Below, piece by piece: positions 14,943-22,799 of a stretch of 22,799 nucleotides of DNA. The stretch comes from Planctomycetaceae bacterium. Lineage in GTDB: Bacteria > Planctomycetota > Planctomycetia > Planctomycetales > Planctomycetaceae. The DNA is taken from the NCBI GenBank assembly GCA_016795125.1, contig JAEUIG010000474.1, positions 1-22,799 of the forward strand, in the 5' to 3' direction. Both the position numbers and the translations under genes were made by a program. Each line of letters starts with the position of its first letter. Position 1 is the stretch's first letter. Below the pieces are notes generated by a model. The model did not search any database. It had not been told where the DNA came from and saw only the letters and a list, made by a program, of their open reading frames with translations.

Positions 14943-17027
14943 ATGAATCCCGCGACACGGTCGATGGCTGCAATGGCGATTCTGTTCGCCTGCTCACACT
15001 CCGCCCACGCGCAAACCTCCTATCCCATGCTCATGGCGCTCAAGCCGGGCGCCGTCCAGGCCGGCCAGACGGCCGAACTGCAACTGGAGTCGCGCTACAG
15101 CATGTTCGGCGCGTACCAGGTGCTTGTTTCCGGAACAGGCGTCACCGGCGAAATCGCCACGCCGATGGAACCCGGCGCCGACGGCAAGAATCCCGATCTG
15201 TCGAAAATCAGCGTCCGCTTCACCGCCGCTCCCGAAGCCGAGCCCGGCGTGCGCGACTTCCGCATTGCTGGTCCGACCGGTCCCAGCACCGTCGGTCAAC
15301 TCGTCGTCGTCAGCGACCCGGTCGTGGTCGAGTCCGAGAACAACGACACTCCGGACGCCCGCACGCCGACTGCCTGGCCCGCCGCCCTGTGCGGGACGAT
15401 CGAGAAGGCCGAAGACGTCGACTGCTTCCGCTTCTCGATCACTGAACCGACCGTGATGCAGTTCCACTGCCGCGCCATGCGGCTGGAAGACCGCATCCAT
15501 GACCTGCAGGCTCACGTCGATCCGATCCTCACGATCAAGAATGCACAGACGGGTTCAACAGTCGCCGCCGCCGACAACAACTACGCTGCCGACCCGTTCC
15601 TCAGCGCGCCGCTTAACACCGGCGAATACTGGCTCGAAATCCGCGATGTCCGCTACCAGGGGAACGAGCACTGGACCTATGTGGTCGAGATGCACAACCG
15701 GCCGTTCGTGACGCAGGTCTTTCCGCCCGGCATTGCCGCAGGTCAGCCGGTCGAACTCCAGCCGGTCGGTTTCAATCTGTCAGACGCCGCGCCGCTCCCC
15801 ATGCCGCCGGTGGCCGAACTCGGCGAGCAGGTCGCGCTGCTGAAACTCGGTGAGACGGTGCTCAATCCGGTGGAACTCGAAGTCAGCGACCTCCCGCAGG
15901 TCCTCGAAACTCCCGCACCGAACAACGCACCCGCCGAAGCTCAGCTCGTCACTTCGCCGTGCGGCATCAGCGGTCGACTCGAAGCCGATTCGGACATCGA
16001 TTGCTTCGCCATCGACGCGAAGTCCGGCGAGCGATTCAACGTCGACGTCATGGCGCGGCGGCACTGGTCGGCGGTTGATTCCGTGATCCGCATTCTGAAT
16101 GCGGACGGCGGCGCTCTCGTCGAAAACGACGACTTCGCACGCTGGGGACTGAGAAACTCGCAGGACTCGGCCGTTGAGGGTTGGACGGTCCCCGCCGACG
16201 GCCGCTACATCGTCGAGATGCGCGACGCGCATGCCCGGGGCGGCTCCCCCTTCGTGTACTACCTGAAGATCACCCCCGCGCGGCCTGACTTCGAACTGAA
16301 GATCGACACCGACAAAACCTGGGTCACTCCCGGAACGTGCGCCGCAATCTTCGTTCGCGCCCGGCGCATCAACGGCTTCGAGGGGCCGATCGACCTGCAC
16401 ATCGACGGCCTGCCCGCCGGCTGCACCGCGCACTGCGGCCGCATTCTCCCCGGCAGCGCCACCGACGGCTGCATCATTCTGGAAGCCGCCGCGGACGCCG
16501 CCATGGGCGCGACCAACGTGACGATCACCGGAAGTGTTGCCGGCGAAGACGGTCAGACGACAACGCACACCGCCGTGCCCTTCCAGGAAACCTACATGCC
16601 CGGAGGTGGACGCAACCACGTGCCGGTTGAGACGCACACAGTCGGCGTCGGCAAGCTGTCCGATCTCAAGGATGTCGTCCTCAACACCTACGACCTGCGA
16701 TTGAAGCCCGGCGAGTCGAAGCGGGTCGACGTCACGTTGACGCGTACCGAGGGCTTCGCCCAGAACGTCACGCTCGACGTGCTGTTCCAGCACCTGGGGA
16801 GCATCTACGGCAATTCCCTGCCGCCGGGAGTGTCGATCGACGCCAAGAACAGCACGCTGCTGCTCAGCGGCGCCGAATCGCAAGGTTACCTCACTCTCAC
16901 CGCCGACCCGTCGGCCAAGCCGGTCGAATCGCAGTTGTGCTGTGTGATGGCGAACGTCTCCATCAACTTCGTCATGAAGGCCACGTACGCCAGCCGCCCG
17001 CTGCGCATCAGCATCGACGCACCCTGA
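14943..17027 (+). CDS. Secreted protein with two PPC (pre-peptidase C-terminal) domains
   Basis: The protein has 694 residues with a signal peptide ending near AHA/Q (residues 1-23). An Ig-like domain (about 28-125) precedes PPC domain 1 (about 130-250), recognisable by ESENNDTPDA, GTIEKAEDVDCFRF and GEYWLEIRD. PPC domain 2 (about 325-443) has the matching PAPNNAPAEAQ, GRLEADSDIDCFAIDA and VPADGRYIVEMRDAHARGG. The remaining 250 residues are beta-rich Ig-like segments without catalytic motifs. PPC domains are beta-sandwiches found on secreted proteins and often bind other macromolecules. The gene follows the DUF1549/DUF1553 gene in the same direction, a recurrent planctomycete grouping, so the two products may act together in the periplasm or at the cell surface. 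No ribosome binding site is clear at ATG 14943. Confidence 0.85.
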   Translation: MNPATRSMAAMAILFACSHSAHAQTSYPMLMALKPGAVQAGQTAELQLESRYSMFGAYQVLVSGTGVTGEIATPMEPGADGKNPDLSKISVRFTAAPEAEPGVRDFRIAGPTGPSTVGQLVVVSDPVVVESENNDTPDARTPTAWPAALCGTIEKAEDVDCFRFSITEPTVMQFHCRAMRLEDRIHDLQAHVDPILTIKNAQTGSTVAAADNNYAADPFLSAPLNTGEYWLEIRDVRYQGNEHWTYVVEMHNRPFVTQVFPPGIAAGQPVELQPVGFNLSDAAPLPMPPVAELGEQVALLKLGETVLNPVELEVSDLPQVLETPAPNNAPAEAQLVTSPCGISGRLEADSDIDCFAIDAKSGERFNVDVMARRHWSAVDSVIRILNADGGALVENDDFARWGLRNSQDSAVEGWTVPADGRYIVEMRDAHARGGSPFVYYLKITPARPDFELKIDTDKTWVTPGTCAAIFVRARRINGFEGPIDLHIDGLPAGCTAHCGRILPGSATDGCIILEAAADAAMGATNVTITGSVAGEDGQTTTHTAVPFQETYMPGGGRNHVPVETHTVGVGKLSDLKDVVLNTYDLRLKPGESKRVDVTLTRTEGFAQNVTLDVLFQHLGSIYGNSLPPGVSIDAKNSTLLLSGAESQGYLTLTADPSAKPVESQLCCVMANVSINFVMKATYASRPLRISIDAP

Positions 17028-17139
17028 CACAACGACGACCTTTCCCACCAGAGCCGCACCACACCCTCTCTGGGCTACTAACGATCAGGGTCTTGCCGTC
17101 TTGCGCAAATCTCAGGGACCGCAAATCCACCGGAAACTG

Positions 17140-17313
17140 TAATAGGCCCGGCGTTCACGCCGGGTCGTACGACAAGCGGGTTCCGCCTGAGCCCGGTTCA
17201 CCGGGCTTCTCGCTGCATTTCGCATTGAACATTGAACAGCGAGAAGCCCCGTGAACGAGGCTCAGACCAGCCGGCTCGCATCATGGAACCCGGCGTGAAC
17301 GCCGGGCCTAATA
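17140..17313. repeat. Nested inverted repeats forming a large cruciform between convergent genes
   Basis: The outer arms 17140-17164 and 17289-17313 pair at 24 of 25 positions. Inner arms 17185-17215 and 17237-17267 pair at 27 of 31. The outer arms are themselves palindromes (cccggcg, 4-nt loop, cgccggg), and the left inner arm contains cccggttcaccggg. The tip holds two heptamers ATTGAAC ATTGAAC (17224-17237). The whole structure sits in a 371-nt gap without a gene (17028-17398) between two converging genes. Bidirectional transcription termination or a REP/BIME-like role is likely. I see nothing else in the gap except a run of nine Cs at 17389-17397. Confidence 0.75.
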
Positions 17314-17398
17314 GCGATCCCCCCATTGGCTGCGTCCAGCGGCCGCGCTGTTCCTCTGTGTTTCAAATTGTTTCTCAATTCGGCTCAGCCCCCCCCCA

Positions 17399-20300
17399 CT
17401 ATCTCCCCCCCGCCGACAGTCGCACATCAATCTGCGACTCCTCTCCCAGCAGTTCCACAACCATCCGTCCCGCGTCATACCGCGAATGCACCAGCACCTT
17501 GCTGGTCCGCTCCAGCTCGCTGTTGATGGCCAGCGTCTGTCCCGTCATGCCGTCGATGACTTCCAGCACAAACGCCGGACCCTGCTCCGTCGGTCCTTCG
17601 CGGGTGCGCCCCAGCGTGATCAGCACCGGCACCTGGTCGTTGGGGAACAACAGCAGATTGCAGCGCGGCATGCTGCGGCTCCAGTGTGTGCGGCTGGTCC
17701 GGTCGATGACGTAAATGGTCCCGCTCAGCGGCACGTTCGCCACGTTGCTGATGTCGTGCGTGGCCTGGCTCGACGGCGAACTGGTCACATCCTGTTCGAC
17801 GTGAATCACAAACCGGTCGCGCTCGCGGATGCCCCGGATCTGGCGGGCCGCCGCCGCTTCCGCCGCCGGCGCCGCCGTCTCCCACAAGGTCTCGCCGCTC
17901 CGCGTATCGAGAATCAGCAGCCGGTTGCCGTTCAGAATCGTCGCCAGCCCCGAGCCGATCCCCGTATCGACCAGGCACCGTCCCGCACAGGGCATCGTGA
18001 CGACGTACCCCGGCAGCAGCGGATCCCACAGCTTGAGTTCCGGGCTGTTCCCGTGGCTGATGAACAGCAACCGGCGACCGAAGCTCCAGCCCCGCCGGCG
18101 CTGTTCCGCCGCCGGTTCCAGGCTGCCCGTCGCCAGCAGTTCGCCGCTGCGCGGATCGAGCACGCGATACGCGACGTGGTCGACATCGAAAATGACCAGC
18201 GCCAGGTCGTCGCCGATCATTCCGTTTGGATCACCCTTCTCCAGGCCCGCGTCGAAAGGGAGGTCAGTCCGCCTCCACAGCACGTGCCCGTCGTGCGGAT
18301 CGAGCGCTGTCACGGTCTCCTGCGACTGCAGGATGCAGTACTCCGGACCAAACGGCCCCAGCAGCGGTTTCTCACCCGTGCGATGCGTTGTCGGGGTCGC
18401 CGACCAGATGATCCGCCCTTCGAGCAACGACACGCCGTGGACGTCTCCCAGCCCCACAATCGGCAGGAAGTGGCCGGCATCATGGTTCGCGAAGTCTCCG
18501 GTGCGCCAGACACGCGGCGGCAGGGGCGGCAGGTCGGCCACCAGCCGGGGTTCCGCCACGTCCACGACGGACATCGAATAGTACTTCTCGGACGTTCCCT
18601 GCATGCCGCGGTTGTAGAGGGCGCGCGATCCTGACGGCAGCCGCCAGTTTTCGCGGCTGTTTGACAGCAGCGGCTCCAGCACGCGTCCGGAGCAAGGCGC
18701 ATCCACCCCGCCGTCGCACATTCGTTGTTCGATCTCCGCCCGTTCGACGGTCAGCTCCGCCGGCCTGCCGTTGTCCCGGAAGTGGCCCTGCGCATCGTCC
18801 AGCAGGCGCTCGGCGTCGCGCGTCAGCCCCTGGTCCTGCCAGAGTGCGGCGAGTCGCCGTACGGCCGAACGGCGAACGCCGGCGTCGGCCTGCCTGGTTT
18901 CGCCGAGCAACAGCAGTTCGGCAGACTGATGCTGCCGCGCACTCGCAAGCAGTTGGGCTCGGTCGCAGCGCTCGACTCGCAGATCGTCCGAGCAGACGAC
19001 ACTTTCCGCCAGGTGCGTGAGGCAGTCCGGCGATGCGGTGCGCCCCACGCCCTGTCGCCAGACGTTCGGGTTCGCGCGCGCAAAACGCACGAGGGCCGCC
19101 GCCGCACACCGCTGCGGCTCGGCGATGTAAAGTCCCCGTGCATCCATCGCCGCGGGGATGTCCTCGACCAGGTCCGAGATCTCCACTGCTGTCTGGAGCG
19201 CGGCGGCCACGTCGTCTCCGCGCAGCTCATGCTGCATTCGCTGGAGGAGAAACCGCGCGCGTTCCTCCGGCTGCACGCACAGGCGATCAAGGTCGTTCAG
19301 CCGACGGCCCGGATCAGACCCGGCCGACAGCTCCGCGTACAGGAGTTCCCGCAACCGGCATTCGGCCGCCCGCCGTGTCCGCGAACTCGGACTGCCCTTC
19401 AGGGCCTGCCACAGCGACTGCTCCGCGGCAGCGCCGTCTCCCAGACGCAGCTCCAGTTCGCCCTTCTCCAGCCACGCCGAACTGCTGAGCGGCTGCGCGC
19501 GTCCCGCCTCCCGCAGCGAATCCAGCATCACGCCCGCCTGTGGATACACCGATACTCCTGTCGGTGAACACGCCACGATGTACTCCCCGCTGCTGATCAG
19601 GTTCCCGAGCATCGCCGGCGGCGCCGGTGACGGGAGCGCATCGAGCATCGTTCCGTCTCCGGCACGCAGCGCCACGTTGTGCGTGCGCTCCAGCCGTGGC
19701 AACAGGTCCGGCGCAACCTTTCCCGTCGTCGTGTCCAGCGTCTGGATCCGTCCCTCCGATGTCGGCAGCAGAATCGCGTTGCCGACGACAAGACCGCGGC
19801 CTGAAGGAGCGTCGATTGCCTGCTTCCAGACGAGTTCCCCGTCCGTGATGCGTCGCGCCACGCAGTTGCGCGTTCCCACCAGCAGGACGAGATCGCTGCC
19901 GATCGTCGCCGCGTATTGAGCGTCTTCCCGCAGGACCTTCCAGCACTTTCGTCCGGTTCGCAGTTCGATGCCGTGCACGTATTCGGACTGTGGCGCGAGG
20001 ACGATGATTGTCTGACCCACGATGGCCGGCAGATTCGGAAACTCGGGAGTGCCGAACTCCCGGTCATAGGCCCGGGCCTTCCGCCACGGTTGAGACGGGC
20101 CGGAAACCTCCGCGTAGGCGTAGACCCATTCGAGCGCGCCGCTGCGGGCGTCCACGCCGACGATCGTTCCCAACTGGGTCGGGCAGACAACGAGCCCCCC
20201 CGCCAGCGACGGTACGCACGCCTGCCGCGCGCGCTGAGGATCGTCTGCGATCGCCGCATCGACGAGAGAAATCGGCTGCTCCCAGATGCTTGAGCCTGTC

Positions 20301-21784
20301 CGCGGATCGAGGGCCAGCAATGACACCAGGCTGTCCTGCTCGGCAATCGCGTACAATCGGTCATCCGAAGGCAGCGGCGGTCCGAGGAACACGCGGCCGA
20401 CGGCCTCCGCTTCCCACGCCTGCGTTCCCGGCTTGCAGCCGTCGACTTCGAGTGCCAGCGCGACCAGCCGGTTCTTGACCGCCGCCGGCGCACCCGGTTC
20501 CGATTCTGCCGCCGTTTCGCACAGATCGATGCAGTACACGCGCCGTCCGTCGCTGGAGAGCATTCCCAGCACCGAGTTCTGGGCGAAGAATTCGTTGAAC
20601 AATTGCGCGGCGGCCAGCGGAACGTCCGGAGTCGCCGACGATTTCGCCATCGCCTGCACTTCGGCGGCCCGCCGCGCCAGACCCGACAGGCACGGGAACT
20701 GCCACAGCAGCTCGCCGGTCCGCAGGTCGCGCGCTGCGATTCCGGAGTAATCGCGCACGAGCACCCGGCCGCCGTCGACCAGAGCGAAGTTCGCGCCCGC
20801 GCACGGCAGCCGCCGCTCATGCCGCGTCTGGAGCCAGCTCGACAGCAGGTCCGTTCCCTGCGGGTCCGGCAGAAACGCAACGGTCTGGATGTCGTCCGCA
20901 GCTGTCGCCGCCGCCGCTTCATGCGTCGCCGACCAGGCCGGATTCAGCGTGGGCAGAGTCCCCGGACATTGACGATGCGCCTCGGCGCTCCCCAGCGGCA
21001 GTCGCCAGTTCGCATCCGTATTCGCGACGTCGCCGTCCGGCGCCGCCGCGAGTTGCGCCGCAAGCTCCGCCCGCGCTCGGTCGCCCGCGTCGGGCGGACC
21101 GGCCAGCGGATGCTTGAAAAATCGCTCGTACAGCCGCGCCGCTTCCAGAAACAACCCGCGATCGAGTGCCACGATCGCCGCGTCACGCAGCGCTTCCGCG
21201 CCTGTCCGGGTGAACTCGTAGCGCCTCAGCAACTCCCGCTGCGTTTCGGGTTGATATGTCCGCTTGAACTCGATCAGCAGTCGCCGTGCGTCTCCGCCAT
21301 AGAGTCGTTCGTATTCCGCCAGCACCTCGGCAGGCAGCGTGCGGAACAGTTCGGCCGCTCCGGTGCGCGCCGGAACCGGTGTGCCGCTCGCGTCCTGCCA
21401 GACGAACACGTCCGCCGGCGCGTCGAGAATCGATTGCAGTTCCGGGAGCGCGTCGTGGCCGCGATTCTTGGAAATGGCCCGCGCGGCATTCGCCAGCTCG
21501 ATCGCGATCGCCCGGTCACGGACGAGATACTCGTTCAGCGACTGCCGCATCGCAGGATCGGCATTGAGAGGGGCCGGCTCGGCAACCTCCGTGAGTGCCG
21601 GCGCCGCACTCTCGGCGGCGGCGGCCGCAGGCGGTCGGTCAAGACCGCGATCCTCTCCCCCCTCCCCAGCCTTCACAGACTCGTCGGCTTGCACCGGGGG
21701 CGGCATCGCTGTCGCCGTCATCGCCGCTAAGACGATGATCGGCAGCAGCGCCGATCCCTGGCGCGCCTGCCGCGGCGTAAACAT
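17399..21784 (-). CDS. Very large secreted protein with two PQQ-type beta-propeller regions
   Basis: The protein has 1461 residues with a signal peptide (about 1-33). AAAGGAG lies 6 nt before ATG 21784, which fixes the start. An Ala-rich linker and a helical TPR-like region (about 80-250) precede a first propeller (about 330-690) with repeated blades such as RDLRTGELLW, LALDPRTGSSIW, VGVDARSGALEW and RRITDGELVW. A long helical, TPR-like middle follows. A second propeller nearer the C-terminus has blades TALDPHDGHVLW, VLDPRSGELLA and LILDTRSGETLW. Single propellers of this type occur in BamB and quinoprotein dehydrogenases. I see no enzyme active site, so a scaffolding or binding role is more likely. 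G7 and G9 tracts flank the stop codon on the coding strand. It probably has its own promoter after the gph-like gene. Confidence 0.8.
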   Translation of the reverse strand: MFTPRQARQGSALLPIIVLAAMTATAMPPPVQADESVKAGEGGEDRGLDRPPAAAAAESAAPALTEVAEPAPLNADPAMRQSLNEYLVRDRAIAIELANAARAISKNRGHDALPELQSILDAPADVFVWQDASGTPVPARTGAAELFRTLPAEVLAEYERLYGGDARRLLIEFKRTYQPETQRELLRRYEFTRTGAEALRDAAIVALDRGLFLEAARLYERFFKHPLAGPPDAGDRARAELAAQLAAAPDGDVANTDANWRLPLGSAEAHRQCPGTLPTLNPAWSATHEAAAATAADDIQTVAFLPDPQGTDLLSSWLQTRHERRLPCAGANFALVDGGRVLVRDYSGIAARDLRTGELLWQFPCLSGLARRAAEVQAMAKSSATPDVPLAAAQLFNEFFAQNSVLGMLSSDGRRVYCIDLCETAAESEPGAPAAVKNRLVALALEVDGCKPGTQAWEAEAVGRVFLGPPLPSDDRLYAIAEQDSLVSLLALDPRTGSSIWEQPISLVDAAIADDPQRARQACVPSLAGGLVVCPTQLGTIVGVDARSGALEWVYAYAEVSGPSQPWRKARAYDREFGTPEFPNLPAIVGQTIIVLAPQSEYVHGIELRTGRKCWKVLREDAQYAATIGSDLVLLVGTRNCVARRITDGELVWKQAIDAPSGRGLVVGNAILLPTSEGRIQTLDTTTGKVAPDLLPRLERTHNVALRAGDGTMLDALPSPAPPAMLGNLISSGEYIVACSPTGVSVYPQAGVMLDSLREAGRAQPLSSSAWLEKGELELRLGDGAAAEQSLWQALKGSPSSRTRRAAECRLRELLYAELSAGSDPGRRLNDLDRLCVQPEERARFLLQRMQHELRGDDVAAALQTAVEISDLVEDIPAAMDARGLYIAEPQRCAAAALVRFARANPNVWRQGVGRTASPDCLTHLAESVVCSDDLRVERCDRAQLLASARQHQSAELLLLGETRQADAGVRRSAVRRLAALWQDQGLTRDAERLLDDAQGHFRDNGRPAELTVERAEIEQRMCDGGVDAPCSGRVLEPLLSNSRENWRLPSGSRALYNRGMQGTSEKYYSMSVVDVAEPRLVADLPPLPPRVWRTGDFANHDAGHFLPIVGLGDVHGVSLLEGRIIWSATPTTHRTGEKPLLGPFGPEYCILQSQETVTALDPHDGHVLWRRTDLPFDAGLEKGDPNGMIGDDLALVIFDVDHVAYRVLDPRSGELLATGSLEPAAEQRRRGWSFGRRLLFISHGNSPELKLWDPLLPGYVVTMPCAGRCLVDTGIGSGLATILNGNRLLILDTRSGETLWETAAPAAEAAAARQIRGIRERDRFVIHVEQDVTSSPSSQATHDISNVANVPLSGTIYVIDRTSRTHWSRSMPRCNLLLFPNDQVPVLITLGRTREGPTEQGPAFVLEVIDGMTGQTLAINSELERTSKVLVHSRYDAGRMVVELLGEESQIDVRLSAGGR

Positions 21785-21790
21785 CCCTCA

Positions 21791-21797
21791 CTCCTTT
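21791..21797 (-). promoter_or_regulatory. Strong ribosome binding site of the propeller protein
   Basis: AAAGGAG on the minus strand lies 6 nt from ATG 21784, the best Shine-Dalgarno in the window, and it decides the start. Confidence 0.75.
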
Positions 21798-21852
21798 GAG
21801 AGACGAGCGCTCGCCGAAAAAAAGCGGGGGAATGTACCGATCCCCGGTTTCC

Positions 21853-21898
21853 CGGCCAATAGCAAAAAAACGTCGGCGAGCGGCGGGCGTCAGCCCGC
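21853..21898 (-). terminator. Hairpin followed by a T7 tract after the HAD phosphatase gene
   Basis: On the minus strand gcgggc and gcccgc (21898-21893 and 21888-21883) form a stem around the loop tgac, about 7 nt after the stop codon of the phosphatase gene. Seven Ts follow about 23 nt later (21859-21853). The distance is longer than in a classical intrinsic terminator, so termination is possible rather than sure. The loop tgac and the GC stem repeat the type of hairpin seen at 10749-10768. Confidence 0.4.
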
Positions 21899-21904
21899 TG
21901 TTAT

Positions 21905-22609
21905 TCACTCCGCCAACAGCGTCAGCAGTTCCTCCGGAGTCGCAATCACGACTTCAGCTCCCGCCCTTTCCAGTTCCGCCCGGTCCCGGAATCCCCACAG
22001 CACGCCGACCGCCCGCATCCCGGCCCGGCGCGCCGTCTGCATGTCGATCGACGTGTCCCCCAGGTACAGCACATCCGCCGGCGACACCCCGAGTGCGTCA
22101 GCAATCTCCATGGCGCTCGCCGGATCGGGCTTCACCGGTACTCCGGCGCGCTGACCCACGACGAACAGGAACGGCCCGATCGATGCCCCCAGCGACGACG
22201 ACGTCCCGGTCGCCGCGGCATCGTCGGCGCCGAAGTGCGCCGCAATGCACTCGCGCGTAAACTCGTGCGGCTTGTTCGAGAGCACCGCCAGCTTGAGTCC
22301 CCTGCGGTGCAGTCCGTCAATCAATTCAATAATTCCTGTGAACGGTCGCGTCGTCTCATTCCACATCCGGCGGTAGTGCCGTCCGAATGCCGCGACACAG
22401 CGCTCGATCTGCTCCGGCGTCCCGGCGCCCGCCGGCAACGCATCCGCAAACAGACGGTGCACGCCGCCCCCCAGCAGCATCCGATACGCCGGCAGTGGAT
22501 GTTCGGGGAAACCGCAATCCCGCAGCGCCGCATTCGCCGCCGCCGCCACATCCGCCAGCGTGTCCAGCAGCGTCCCGTCGAGATCGAAAATCACCGCACG
22601 TATCGGCAT
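21905..22609 (-). CDS. gph: HAD-family phosphatase, phosphoglycolate-phosphatase-like
   Basis: HAD phosphatases of this branch dephosphorylate small metabolites such as 2-phosphoglycolate. From ATG 22609 the protein has 234 residues; a longer frame to 22675 would add 22 unrelated residues before the catalytic motif. Motif I is FDLDGTLLDT (nucleophile Asp9, acid Asp11). Motif II is LSNKPH (Ser111), motif III is the lysine in PVKPDP (Lys160), and motif IV is GDTSIDM (Asp185, Asp189). The helical cap is inserted after motif I (about 18-85). All catalytic residues are present. Pyrophosphatase PpaX or another sugar-phosphate phosphatase is an alternative. It lies upstream of the propeller gene on the same strand, with a possible terminator in between. 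Confidence 0.85.
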   Translation of the reverse strand: MPIRAVIFDLDGTLLDTLADVAAAANAALRDCGFPEHPLPAYRMLLGGGVHRLFADALPAGAGTPEQIERCVAAFGRHYRRMWNETTRPFTGIIELIDGLHRRGLKLAVLSNKPHEFTRECIAAHFGADDAAATGTSSSLGASIGPFLFVVGQRAGVPVKPDPASAMEIADALGVSPADVLYLGDTSIDMQTARRAGMRAVGVLWGFRDRAELERAGAEVVIATPEELLTLLAE

Positions 22610-22776
22610 GTCACTTCCCGTTGATCCAATACCCGTTGTTGGCAAGCTGGGCGGGAGGGCGACGCGGCTTTGCACAATATTTCAGGGTACTGGCAATGCC
22701 ACCTCGAATGGACTGACCTTCAATCATTATCAGCCGGCGGAAACGCGTAGCGAAACCGCGATTCGCAGCGCCAGAT

Positions 22777-22799
22777 TCACCACGGAGTACACGGAGACC
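22777..22799. repeat. Short tandem repeat cut by the window edge
   Basis: CACGGAGTA CACGGAGAC C is a 9-nt unit repeated at least twice up to the last base. The continuation lies outside the window. It could be the first arm of another intergenic repeat. Confidence 0.4.

Overview
The window looks like a stretch of a high-GC Planctomycetota chromosome. The taxonomic signs are a DUF1501 protein paired with a DUF1549/DUF1553 cytochrome-like protein and a PPC-domain protein, the PVC-type 'small basic protein', and ATP synthase c, b and b' subunits that all start with Sec-type signal peptides. No species can be named from sequence alone.

Layout. Positions 1-8587 hold an F1Fo ATP synthase operon in the usual bacterial order: a (5' end outside the window), c, b, b', delta, alpha, gamma, beta, epsilon. 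The first half is compact, and delta and alpha overlap by 50 nt. In the second half all three junctions carry extra material. A HicA/HicB-type toxin-antitoxin pair sits between alpha and gamma, joined to alpha by overlapping stop and start codons. A four-helix-bundle (23S IVS-type) gene sits between gamma and beta. An ORF-less hairpin sits between beta and epsilon. Each of the three junctions has an inverted pair of short arrays of 7-nt units. Positions 8927-10561 hold a degenerate FHA-domain gene, the small basic protein gene behind a plausible promoter, and a Nudix hydrolase. From 10838 to 17027 there is a divergent planctomycete secretome module: a Tat-exported DUF1501 protein on minus, and a large Ig-like/cytochrome/DUF1549/DUF1553 protein plus a PPC-domain protein on plus. 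Positions 17399-22609 (minus) hold a phosphoglycolate-phosphatase-like HAD enzyme followed by a 1461-residue secreted protein with two PQQ-type beta-propeller regions. The convergent gaps at 10562-10837 and 17028-17398 are filled with palindromes.

How it works together. The atp genes encode one complete enzyme apart from the missing start of subunit a. The c subunit lacks the Na+-ligand residues, so proton coupling is inferred. The DUF1501/DUF1549/PPC genes form a recurrent planctomycete exported set of unknown biochemical role.

The most interesting signal is the set of heptamer arrays. At each site the 7-nt word differs, but the two arms of a pair match each other. One pair encloses exactly one ORF, the four-helix-bundle gene, and supplies the stop codon of atpG, the ribosome binding site of the ORF and the stop codon of the ORF. 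This matches the architecture of 23S rRNA intervening sequences, but in a protein operon. It may be a family of dispersed, possibly mobile or RNase III-processed elements with ORF-bearing and empty forms.
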